Shown: positions 15,979-24,037 of the stretch, piece by piece
Position numbering within the stretch: the first letter of the stretch is position 1
How the letters are laid out: each line of letters opens with the position of its first letter
Assembly: GCA_013791775.1 (NCBI GenBank)
Contig: VMTE01000015.1
Coordinates: forward strand, 1 to 64,000
Direction: 5' to 3'
From: Hyphomonas sp.
GTDB lineage: Bacteria > Pseudomonadota > Alphaproteobacteria > Caulobacterales > Hyphomonadaceae
Length of the DNA stretch: 64,000 bases
Notes under the pieces: generated by a model
Told to the model about the DNA's origin: nothing
Seen by the model: the letters and a program-made list of their open reading frames with translations, nothing else
The model's database searches: none
Translations under genes and position numbers: made by a program

Positions 15979-16538
15979 CTGCAGGAGTTGCCGACGGAGA
16001 AGCCTATCTGTCCAAGTTCGGCGCAGCTTTACGTCGCCTGAGGATGGCAGACGCGAGCGGCATCGTCGCGGACGTCCGCGGACACATCGCGGAAGCCGCC
16101 GCAGACGGGCGTTCGCTCGAACAGGCGCTGACGGCGCTGGGCTCGCCTGAAGCGCTTGCCCGCGCCTACGCCGTCGAGCTGGCGCACGCCCGTTTGACCA
16201 ACAATGGCTGGAGCTTTCTGACTTTCGCCCGGCTTGCCTCACTGCTGGCCGGCGCCAGCCTCATGTCCCTGCTGGTCGTGCCCAGCCTGACGATCCTTGC
16301 CTTCACATTCCTGGTCACCGGGGGGCTTTCGTTCGTATTCGCCCTCATCGAACTGCTGATTGTCGATCTTCCATTCATACAGAACGATCACCTGTCGCCG
16401 CTGCAAGCCCTCGGCGCGTCCGTCCCGATCTTCGCGGCCGGATGTGTGTTCCTATGGGTGCTTTGGCTCTATCTCCGATACCTTGCCGTATCGATGCGCA
16501 GGGAATTCTCGGTATTGCGTGTCTCGCCGGCCAATTGA
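15975..16538 (+). CDS. HAAS/DUF1700-like membrane protein
   Basis: A 187-aa protein with an N-terminal HAAS-type helical domain (YLSKFGAALRRLRMADASGI, ALTALGSPEALARAY, residues ~10-70) and three to four membrane helices (~82-105, 108-130, 143-165). Such proteins are routinely encoded just after PadR regulators and are thought to be partner or anti-regulator membrane proteins. GTG start overlaps the padR stop. Function beyond that is unknown. Confidence 0.8.
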   Translation: MTAGVADGEAYLSKFGAALRRLRMADASGIVADVRGHIAEAAADGRSLEQALTALGSPEALARAYAVELAHARLTNNGWSFLTFARLASLLAGASLMSLLVVPSLTILAFTFLVTGGLSFVFALIELLIVDLPFIQNDHLSPLQALGASVPIFAAGCVFLWVLWLYLRYLAVSMRREFSVLRVSPAN

Positions 16539-16792
16539 CCGCGTTCATTGATTTCAACGGGCAGTCCGGCGGCCGGTACCAGGTCCGGCTCGCCTGACTT
16601 GCGGGTTGCCGCAGCATGGGCCCAGAGCGGCGAGGGCGGCTGCTGCGGCGATCAGTTTCTGGTGCTTTTCAACAGGGCGCCATCCGCCAGGTCAGCCGTG
16701 TCGAACGTGAAACACTGCCAAGCGTCAGACGCCAGCGGCGCAGGCGTCCTCAGCTTTTCGGGTTTCCTCAGTCATGCAATGAGCCGTGTCCC

Positions 16793-17560
16793 TCAATTCC
16801 GCCCGGCCATGACGCCGCCATCCACGTCGTGAACGGCGCCGGTTGTCCAGCCGGCCTTGTCCGACAGGAGAAACGCAGCGTGCGCGGCGACATCTTCCGC
16901 CCGGCCGACGCGTCCGATCGGGTGGAATGTGTCAAATGCGCTGGTCAGTGTTTCTTCGATTTTCCCGGGCTCGATGAAGGCGCCATAGATTGGTGTGACC
17001 ACAACAGCAGGGGAGACTGCGTTGACACGGATGCGGTGGCCCGAAAGCTCCATCGCCAGATGCTGTGTCAGCGAATGAAGGCCGGCCTTCGCCATTGAAT
17101 AGGCTGAAGAGGGCGTCGCCTCGATGGCCTGCTTCGCCCACATCGAACCGATATTGACAATCGCACCACCGCCATGGCGCGCCATGTTGCGGGCCACGGC
17201 TTGCGTCAGGAAGAAAGTCGCCCGGTTCAGATCGAGATAAGAATCGTAGTCTGCGCGCGTGTGCTCCATGAACGGCTTCGGCAGGAAAGTTCCAGCGGCA
17301 TTGACGAGTTGGTCGATATGGCGTGGCTCCTCGTCGATGCGCGTAATCAAAGACTGAAGTACCGAGGGGTCCATCAGATCGGCGGCGAATGCTTCGGCCT
17401 TTCCGCCCGCACTGTTCAGGGCCGCCTTGGCCGCCGCCAGCTTGGTCTCGCTGCGAGCCACGAGCAGGACGGATCGCCCCTCCTGGGACAATTTGGTTGC
17501 GGTGGCCAGGCCAATGCCGGAAGAGCCGCCAATAATGAGGGAAACTGAGGAATGGGACAT
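16793..17560 (-). CDS. Short-chain dehydrogenase/reductase
   Basis: A 255-aa classical SDR. Cofactor motif GGSSGIG at ~11-17, NAAG at ~87-90, catalytic Ser in NIGSMWAK, then Y-x-x-x-K in AYSMAKAG, and the C-terminal [13 protein letters not shown] seal. It would oxidise or reduce an alcohol/ketone with NAD(P)(H); the substrate cannot be predicted. It is divergent from a TetR regulator across a 94-base gap with operator-like repeats, so it is probably the TetR target. Confidence 0.93.
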   Translation of the reverse strand: MSHSSVSLIIGGSSGIGLATATKLSQEGRSVLLVARSETKLAAAKAALNSAGGKAEAFAADLMDPSVLQSLITRIDEEPRHIDQLVNAAGTFLPKPFMEHTRADYDSYLDLNRATFFLTQAVARNMARHGGGAIVNIGSMWAKQAIEATPSSAYSMAKAGLHSLTQHLAMELSGHRIRVNAVSPAVVVTPIYGAFIEPGKIEETLTSAFDTFHPIGRVGRAEDVAAHAAFLLSDKAGWTTGAVHDVDGGVMAGRN

Positions 17561-17575
17561 GGGTTGCCTTGCTGT

Positions 17576-17642
17576 CTATCTACTGATAGGTTCAGCTAAC
17601 CGCGCGCCGCAGCCTTGTCAACAACTATCTATCGATCGGTAG
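17576..17642. promoter_or_regulatory. Operator-like inverted repeats between SDR and TetR genes
   Basis: Two related palindromic elements lie in the divergent gap: CTATC-TACT-GATAG (17576-17589) and CTATCTATCGATCGGTAG (17625-17642, 7 of 9 positions paired). The second sits 13 bases before the tetR start. They are likely TetR binding sites controlling both directions. Confidence 0.6.
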
Positions 17643-17654
17643 AGGAAATCACTT

Positions 17655-18170
17655 TTGACGGACACTTCCATTCGCGACCGTATTCTCGACGCTGCCGAAA
17701 TCCGTGCGCGCAGAGGCGGCTATGGCGGCTTCAGTTTCAGGGAGATTGCCGACGATGTGGGCGTGAAGAGTTCGTCTGTGCACTATCACTTTCCGACCAA
17801 GGCTGACCTCGGAGAGTGTCTGGTCAAGCGCTACACGGAACGCGCCGCCGACTATCTGGGGGTTGCCGCCAAACTCACGCCAGATCAGGCGATACAACGC
17901 GTCACGCAAATGTTTCGCGACGCCCTGATCAAAGACGACAAGATGTGCCTGTGCGGACTTTTCGGCGCCGAAAGCGATGCCTTACCACCCGAAATCAGAG
18001 CAGCCACGGCAGATTTTTTTCGCCTGGTGATTGTCTACCTCACACAAGCCTTCGGCCCGGATTGGCCCGGTGAACCGCCCGCTGCCATCCTGGCGAAACT
18101 CGAGGGCGCGCTGATCCTTGCGCGCACGTTGGGTGACCCCTCACTGTTTGAAGTGAGCGTTCGGCGTTGA
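17655..18170 (+). CDS. TetR-family transcriptional regulator
   Basis: A 171-aa TetR protein starting at TTG 17655. The N-terminal helix-turn-helix is clear: IRDRILDAAEIRARRGGYGG, then FSFREIADDVGVKSSSVHYHF and PTKADLGECL. The ligand-binding domain is shorter than in many TetRs and contains a Cys pair (MCLCGLFGAE) typical of the AcrR/YcdC-like group acting on SDR or efflux genes. It is divergent from the SDR gene with a shared operator region. Confidence 0.88.
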   Translation: MTDTSIRDRILDAAEIRARRGGYGGFSFREIADDVGVKSSSVHYHFPTKADLGECLVKRYTERAADYLGVAAKLTPDQAIQRVTQMFRDALIKDDKMCLCGLFGAESDALPPEIRAATADFFRLVIVYLTQAFGPDWPGEPPAAILAKLEGALILARTLGDPSLFEVSVRR

Positions 18171-18219
18171 GACGGCCGCACCGGCCATGATTGACCGATG
18201 CGGGAAGTCCTGAATGCGA

Positions 18220-19809
18220 TTACCAGAAGGCGACGTAGATCAGCACGAGCACCATTCCAATTGTCACAGCGGCAATGTTGAAACCAGCGTGTGTGCGGAA
18301 TTCTATGCCCGTGAGATCGACCGGTTGATTTTCGGCAGGTTTCGGCGTCACGAGTGATACAAGGACGCCAACGGCCAGACACACAAGAAACACGCCCCAG
18401 ATCCTGAGAACGAAGGGCACATCCGGCATTCCGATTTTCGCGAAAAGGTTCAGCAAGATTGAGCTGATCAGAAGCGCGATGGCACCTTGCATGTTTGCGC
18501 GTTTCCAAAAGAAGCCCAGAAGGAAAACGGCGACGACGCCCGGCGCGATGAAGCCCGTATACTCCTGGATAGTCTGGAATGCGCTTTCCATGCCGCCGAG
18601 GAATGGCTTGGCAAGCACGAGCGCAACCAGCATGGCCACGAGCGCGGCAAGCCGGCCGACGAGAACGTAATGGTTTTCCGTCTGGTTCTTCGCAATGTAG
18701 TCGCGATAAATGTCCATCGTGAAGATGGTCGAAATCGAGTTCATCATTGAGGCCAGCGAAGAAACGATCGCGGCGATCAGCGCGGCGAAAACGAGACCGC
18801 GCAAGCCGCCCGGAACGAGTGTCATCAGCGCACCATAGGTGCTGTCAGGCTTTCCGGTGAGGGCTTCAAGATCGAGGGACCCGTGCTGCGCAAGCCACAG
18901 AGCCGCGATACCGGGAATGACCACGATCACAGGTATCAGGAGCTTGAGAAACGCGGCGAATGCCAGGCCTTTCTGGGCTTCTGGCAGGCTTTCAGCGCCG
19001 AGCGCGCGCTGAATGATGTACTGATTGAATCCCCAATAGGAGAAATGCAGTACCCACAAGCCGCCGAGGAGCGTCCAGATCCCCGGAAGATCGCCATAGG
19101 ATGGGTGTTGGTCGTTGAGGATCATCTTGAAGTGGCCGGGAAGCTCGCCCATCAAAATGGAAAATCCAGCGACCGGACCTGCCTGTCCGCCAACCAGACC
19201 AAGAGAAATCCAGAGAATGGCGAAGCCGCCGAGGATCAGGATGATAACCTGAATGATGTCCGTCAGGGCGACGGCTTTCAGGCCGCCATAGACCGAATAG
19301 AGAACGGCGAACGCCGCAAGCGAGGCCATGGCTGGCAACGCGCCCCAGCCTGTCACGGTGCTGATGGCCAATCCACCGAGCCAGAGAATTGAGGTCAGGT
19401 TTACGGCCGTATAGAGAACGATCCAGAATACGGCCATGATGGATTTGATCTCGCCGCCGAAGCGGGTTTCGAGAAACTGTGGCATGGTGAATATCTGCCG
19501 TTCCAGGAAAATCGGCAGAAAGAATTTGGCGACAATGAGCAGGACAATCGCGGCCTGCCATTCATAGGCTGCGATCGCGAGCCCAACCACCAAGCCCTGG
19601 CCAGACTGCCCGATGATCTGTTCGGCGGAGATGTTTGCGGCAATCAGAGAAGCGCCAATTGCCCACCAGGGAAGAGCTTTGCCCGCGAGGAAGTAGTCCT
19701 CGGTATCCTTTTGGTGACCCGCAGGCTCACGCGAGACGAGTACGGCAATTGCAAACAATGCAATGGCATAAACCGCAACAATAATAAGGTCGACAGGCTC
19801 TAGTGTCAT
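18220..19809 (-). CDS. Sodium:solute symporter (SSS/SGLT family)
   Basis: A 529-aa inner-membrane symporter with 13-14 hydrophobic helices. Family signatures include DYFLAGKALPWWAIGASLIA near residues 38-57, AYEWQAAIVLL, GGLKAVALTDIIQ and a C-terminal GFFWKRANMQGA. The SGLT-like features (WWAIGASLIAANISAEQ; HFSYWGFNQYIIQRAL) favour a sugar or polyol substrate driven by Na+. It stands at the left edge of the TonB/GH locus and could import the monosaccharide released there. The promoter region is the gap to its right, where a 12-bp perfect palindrome lies at 19881-19892. Confidence 0.92.
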   Translation of the reverse strand: MTLEPVDLIIVAVYAIALFAIAVLVSREPAGHQKDTEDYFLAGKALPWWAIGASLIAANISAEQIIGQSGQGLVVGLAIAAYEWQAAIVLLIVAKFFLPIFLERQIFTMPQFLETRFGGEIKSIMAVFWIVLYTAVNLTSILWLGGLAISTVTGWGALPAMASLAAFAVLYSVYGGLKAVALTDIIQVIILILGGFAILWISLGLVGGQAGPVAGFSILMGELPGHFKMILNDQHPSYGDLPGIWTLLGGLWVLHFSYWGFNQYIIQRALGAESLPEAQKGLAFAAFLKLLIPVIVVIPGIAALWLAQHGSLDLEALTGKPDSTYGALMTLVPGGLRGLVFAALIAAIVSSLASMMNSISTIFTMDIYRDYIAKNQTENHYVLVGRLAALVAMLVALVLAKPFLGGMESAFQTIQEYTGFIAPGVVAVFLLGFFWKRANMQGAIALLISSILLNLFAKIGMPDVPFVLRIWGVFLVCLAVGVLVSLVTPKPAENQPVDLTGIEFRTHAGFNIAAVTIGMVLVLIYVAFW

Positions 19810-20533
19810 ATCGTTTCCTCCCCGACATGTTTGAATGTTCCAAGACTACATTGTCCGTCGTCGGAATAGATCGGCCGGCGCCGCTTAAGCGGTCGTTTTT
19901 ACCAGAGGCCAGAAAATCCCTATACAGATCAGCTTTCGCAAGCTGCAGTCGTCTCCATTTTGTAAGCAAAAAGCGCATTCCGGCGCGTCGTTTTCTTTGA
20001 TCGCTTTGCCTGGATCCAGCGCGGAATGCCATAAGCGCCAACAGCAACGGCCCGCGTCAGGATGCCCGAATGTTCATTCAGCCCAGCGGTCCCGGCGATG
20101 TGCACACGCCCAGTCATCAGAGAACGGAAACCAACGGCAGAAGCTGTGCATCTTTCATGGCGCTGGTCTGTGGATCGAAATAACAACGTTGTCAAGACCT
20201 GCGCATTTCGCAGGACAGGGAGCAGCTTTTTGGAGCAAGCGTGTATTTCCTTGTCGGATGGTTGCCTGCTGCAAATGCAGCCGAAGCGCCGCTCTGTAAT
20301 CTGATCGTCCCACAGTTTCCGATGATCGAAGGCGTGGGATCTCATTGTCAGGACTGCCGGATACGTCACAGAAGAGTGCGGACATGGGTTGAGCGGGATC
20401 GCGAATTTCACGGTAAGTCACTTTGCAGGTAGCCGTGCGACGAAGGTTGAGCTCAATTGGGAGCTGGCGCCTGATTGGCCTGACGAAGCAGCGCAGGGCA
20501 TTTTGTAACACGGTGAAAAGGGAGCGTATTGGT
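19810..20533. other. 724-bp intergenic region
   Basis: No supportable gene: the longest frames (minus 19929-20411 and minus 20155-20802) have no motif or ribosome site, and their composition is unlike the neighbours. The region must hold the promoters of the symporter (minus) and the SGNH lipoprotein (plus). The only clear element is the perfect palindrome CCGCTTAAGCGG at 19881-19892, about 75 bases upstream of the symporter start, a candidate operator. Confidence 0.5.
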
Positions 20534-21235
20534 ATGCGGCGATCGATGTTGGTTCTTTCGGTGTTTTTCGGCCTGGGGGCCTGTTCACCGCCACCGGCCG
20601 ATGGGGAAGGGGTGTCGCCCGCGCCCTTCGCTGAAGAGATCCATGTGTTTGCGATGGAGGACGAGATCTTCCCGCCAGCGCCGTGCGCCACATTGTTTGT
20701 CGGTAGTTCAAGTATCCGCTTCTGGTTCCGGCTGACGAATGATTTCCCGGAAGCGTACGTCATCCGCCGGGGTTTCGGAGGCGCGGCGATTTCAGATATC
20801 AATCATTATTTCGATGAGGTCGTGAGCCGCTATCATCCCTCTCGTATCGTATTCTATGCGGGGGAAAACGATCTGAATGCGGGCATGGCGGTTGAAGACG
20901 CCGTAAGCGCGTTTCACAAGTTCATGGACATGAAGGACTCCGCCCTCGGCGCCACGCCTGTCTATTTCATTTCGGTCAAGCCATCAGTTGCGCGCGTGGA
21001 GGAACTCCCTCTGCAGGCGGCACTGAACCAGGAGATGGCAGCGCTGGCCGAGACGCGCGCCGACCTGACCTTCATCGATGTTGCAGGGCCGATGATGAAG
21101 GACGGAATGGTTGATCGCGAAGTGTACGTCAGTGATCAACTGCACATGAACGCGCGAGGGTACGACATCTGGCGAGACGTAATCCATCGTGCTCTGGAAT
21201 CGGAATCTGAAACGGTGTCACCTTTTTGTCCCTAG
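20534..21235 (+). CDS. SGNH/GDSL-family lipoprotein hydrolase
   Basis: A 233-aa lipoprotein; lipobox FGLGAC with the acylated Cys at about residue 17. SGNH blocks appear in order: GSSSIRFW (block I, Ser nucleophile), RRGFGGAAISD (block II, oxyanion Gly), YAGENDL (block III, GxND with the oxyanion Asn) and SDQLHMNARGYDIW (block V, Asp-x-x-His). It would act as an esterase at the envelope, for example removing acetyl or acyl groups from a glycan or lipid. ATG 20534 follows AAAAGGGAG; the frame runs further upstream but without a signal peptide. It lies within the TonB locus and is convergent with the LacI gene. Confidence 0.87.
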   Translation: MRRSMLVLSVFFGLGACSPPPADGEGVSPAPFAEEIHVFAMEDEIFPPAPCATLFVGSSSIRFWFRLTNDFPEAYVIRRGFGGAAISDINHYFDEVVSRYHPSRIVFYAGENDLNAGMAVEDAVSAFHKFMDMKDSALGATPVYFISVKPSVARVEELPLQAALNQEMAALAETRADLTFIDVAGPMMKDGMVDREVYVSDQLHMNARGYDIWRDVIHRALESESETVSPFCP

Positions 21236-21270
21236 ATTCAGCGCTGACGGGCACGGATGGGGCCGTCCGG

Positions 21271-22323
21271 CTAAATGACTCCAGCGGGCGCCGCGCTCGA
21301 TTCTCGTTCGATCAGCAGGTGGTCGAGGCGTTCGTGATGCGGTGAGAACTGACCGTTTGGCCGCTTGAGTTGCTCGACGATGAGTTCGACAGCGCGACTG
21401 CCCATCTCCTGAATCGGCTGGTGGATTGTCGTCAGAGGTGGCCAGATCCGGGCAGAAACAGGCGTGTTGTCGAATCCGGTAATCGACAAGTGTTCCGGGA
21501 TCTCGATCCCAAGTTTGTGTGCGGCGAACAGGGCGCCCACGGCCATGTCATCATTGGCGCAGATGATTGCGGTCGGCCCTGGAGCTTTCGCGAGCGCTTC
21601 CCGCGCAAGGTCAACGCCTGACTTGAATGTGAAATCGCCCTGAAGGGATTCTATTTGTGAGGGGGGGATTCCGGCCTCCCTCATGGCGCGGAGCACGCCG
21701 TCCCACCGTTGCTCGGCCGCAGAGTGACCGATCAATCCGCCGATGAACGCAAAGTGCCGGTGGCCAAGCTGGAGCAAGTGATTCGCTATTTCGAACCCTG
21801 CTCGTTCGTCATCAATTCCGACTGTGGCGGGGACGTTGTTGTTAGGTGACCCGGGCGCAATACACACGAGGGCGCAGCCTCGGTCTGCGATGAATTGGGA
21901 CAGATTCCGGTCATCCGAAAATGGAGGGGTCAATATGATCCCTTCGACAAAAGCCTGATCAATCAATTCCGTGACCCAGCGACGCTCACCCCAATCGGGC
22001 CTTGCGATCCGCCGGGTCACCAGCTGCAAGCCCTGCGAAGTGCAAGCTCTCAGAGCGCCCAGTTCCAAAGCAGATTCCCAATAGGAGTTCGGCTCTGTCT
22101 CCTGATCCACCGGGTGGACGATTGTAACGAGTTGGCTGGAGCCACCCGCCAGGGTCCGCGCCTGAACGTTGACTCTGTAATCGAGCTGTTCGACGGCTTT
22201 CAGGACGCGTTCGCGCACTTCTGCGCGGACGTTTTCGCCACCATTCAAAACACGGGAGACGGTCACGCGCGCGACACCGGAAAGTGACGCAACATCATCG
22301 ATCGTCGGGCGCTTTTTCGTCAT
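21271..22323 (-). CDS. LacI-family transcriptional regulator
   Basis: A 350-aa LacI repressor. The helix-turn-helix and hinge are at residues 6-60 (TIDDVASLSGVARVTVSRVL, then RERVLKAVEQLDYRVN). The periplasmic-binding-like effector domain has FVEGIILTPPFSD, GIDDERAGFEIANHLLQLGH, CANDDMAVGALFA and SITGFDNTPVSARIWPPLTT. The start at 22323 is the family-typical one, although the frame continues upstream. It is the local regulator, divergent from the MFS gene. The best operator is the perfect palindrome at 23947-23962 before the TonB receptor gene. Confidence 0.93.
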   Translation of the reverse strand: MTKKRPTIDDVASLSGVARVTVSRVLNGGENVRAEVRERVLKAVEQLDYRVNVQARTLAGGSSQLVTIVHPVDQETEPNSYWESALELGALRACTSQGLQLVTRRIARPDWGERRWVTELIDQAFVEGIILTPPFSDDRNLSQFIADRGCALVCIAPGSPNNNVPATVGIDDERAGFEIANHLLQLGHRHFAFIGGLIGHSAAEQRWDGVLRAMREAGIPPSQIESLQGDFTFKSGVDLAREALAKAPGPTAIICANDDMAVGALFAAHKLGIEIPEHLSITGFDNTPVSARIWPPLTTIHQPIQEMGSRAVELIVEQLKRPNGQFSPHHERLDHLLIERESSAAPAGVI

Positions 22324-22542
22324 GGATTCCAGCCGTCCAGATGCCCGTCGTTCATGAACACACAGGGTATACAATTGATTGTTGCACATACGAACATACC
22401 CCGAAGGGTGCAATGACAGTCCGAGCTTCAAACGCATGGCGGCGCTTCGCAAGCGCAACAATCGGAATGCGGCCGGTGCTTGGACTTTTGCTCTGAACTG
22501 TTGCGCTGTAACCAGAAGGTGGCGGGGTGTCCGTTGCCAATC

Positions 22543-23817
22543 ATGCCACTTGCTATTTTGGATCCGATGGACCCTCGAGACCTCTCGTTCAGGCCTGTGT
22601 TCGCGTTCCAGTTCGCTATCGCGAACTTTGGCGCCTTCTTGGGGTGCCTGCCAATTCTGGCGATTCTTGTTCCGATGAAGGCACAAGAGATTGATCCTGG
22701 CGGAAGCTCGGATCTGCTCAGCTGGACCATCATGCTGGGTGCGCTCGTTGCCAGCAGTGTAAACTTGGCGGCAGGCTGGCTCAGCGACCTCACAAGTTCG
22801 CGTATCGGACGGCGAAAGCCGTGGATTGTGGCCGGCAGTGTGCTCACAATCGCGTCGTATGCGTTAGTCCTGTCGGCCTCGACGCGTGTGCAGCTGGTCG
22901 GCGCAGTCATCGCGTTGCAGGCTGCCTTCAACATCATGCTTCCGTCATTGATCGCGTTGCTGCCGGATGAGGTTCCGGATGCGCGCAAAGGATTTGTCGC
23001 GGCCCTGCTCGCGGTAGGCGCGCCTTTGGGGCTCGGCGTCGGCGCTTTTCTGATGGGGATTTCAACCTTGTCACTGAGCCAGCGGCTCGCACTGCCGGGC
23101 GGCCTGATGGTCGTCTGCATACTGCCTCTGTTGCTGTTCTGGAAGGAACGGGCCGGCTCCGATCTTCGCCGCCAGGAAGTCAGCAAAGTCGTGATCGAAG
23201 CGAAGGTCAGCGAAGCCGTATTGGCCGAGGATCGCTGGCGCGATTTCTGGCGGATCTGGTGGTCACGCTTCTTCGTGCAGATCGCTTTTTCAGTGTGCCA
23301 GAGCTACTTGCTGCTGTTCCTGATCCGCGCCCGTCAATTGGCAGATGTCGGAAGCGGCCTGCCGGCCGAAACGGTAGCGGGGCGACTGCTGCTTGTATCG
23401 ACAAGCCTATCCCTGCTGGTGGCGGTATTGATCGGCGCGGCGACAGACCGAATCGGCAGGCGCAAGCTTTTTGTCGTGGCGGCGGGCTTCTTCGTCGCCG
23501 CCGGCATGGGATTGATGGCTGCTCAGCCCACGTTGACCGGGTTCATTCTGGGGCAACTGCTCTACGGCGTCGGCGTCGGCCTCTACTCATCCGCTGAGGT
23601 CGCCCTGGCCGCAGAATTGCTGCCAACCCGTTTGCATGCCGCCCGCGATCTTGCTGTGCTGAACATCGGAAATGCCGTTCCGCAGGCAGTAGCACCCGCT
23701 CTGGCGCTTGCGATCATCGGAAATTACGGAGCGGGCTATTCCGTTCTGTTTGGGGCAGGTTGTCTCTCGGCGATCGTGGGCGGGCTGATTGCGGCTCGGA
23801 TCCGCACGGCGAAATAG
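22543..23817 (+). CDS. MFS transporter (SLC45/GPH-like sugar carrier)
   Basis: A 424-aa major facilitator with 12 predicted helices. The loop 2-3 signature GWLSDLTSSRIGRRKPW and the matching loop 8-9 GAATDRIGRRKLF are clear. This subgroup is common in TonB/GH loci of Caulobacterales and sphingomonads as an oligosaccharide permease. ATG 22543 or 22567 are both possible; the longer frame back to 22480 has no family support. It shares a 219-base divergent region with lacI, in which the short palindrome ACAATTGATTGT (22371-22382) may be regulatory. Confidence 0.88.
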   Translation: MPLAILDPMDPRDLSFRPVFAFQFAIANFGAFLGCLPILAILVPMKAQEIDPGGSSDLLSWTIMLGALVASSVNLAAGWLSDLTSSRIGRRKPWIVAGSVLTIASYALVLSASTRVQLVGAVIALQAAFNIMLPSLIALLPDEVPDARKGFVAALLAVGAPLGLGVGAFLMGISTLSLSQRLALPGGLMVVCILPLLLFWKERAGSDLRRQEVSKVVIEAKVSEAVLAEDRWRDFWRIWWSRFFVQIAFSVCQSYLLLFLIRARQLADVGSGLPAETVAGRLLLVSTSLSLLVAVLIGAATDRIGRRKLFVVAAGFFVAAGMGLMAAQPTLTGFILGQLLYGVGVGLYSSAEVALAAELLPTRLHAARDLAVLNIGNAVPQAVAPALALAIIGNYGAGYSVLFGAGCLSAIVGGLIAARIRTAK

Positions 23818-23915
23818 CGGTTGGCATTACCGCGTCGGGGCGCGTGCGCTCAAATTGCAACACCTCGCGCGCCGGCGTCGATCAGGCGGTTGAAAGTATA
23901 GGAAAAATAAGACGA

Positions 23916-23962
23916 TTGACATGTTGCGCGCCGTGCTGAATAAAAATTGGAAGCGCTTCCAA
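23916..23962 (+). promoter_or_regulatory. Promoter and LacI-type operator of the TonB receptor gene
   Basis: A -35 TTGACA at 23916-23921, a 17-base spacer and -10-like AATAAA at 23939-23944 are followed at once by the perfect 16-bp palindrome TTGGAAGCGCTTCCAA (23947-23962). The palindrome has the central CG and AAGCGCTT core typical of LacI/CcpA-family operators. Its position over the start site predicts repression by the LacI protein encoded nearby. Confidence 0.78.
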
Positions 23963-24037
23963 TGTCATCGACGGTCGCCTTTACCAAGGCAATCCGGGTC
24001 GCTGATGCCCACGAGAAGTCGCATCGGGAGGATACAA

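Noticed and set aside
16539-16792. Minus-strand signal-peptide-like stretch (KLIAAAAALAALGP) between the HAAS and SDR genes
   Set aside because: Stops after about 40 codons, with no start context and no mature domain; it is probably chance or an unrecognisable remnant.
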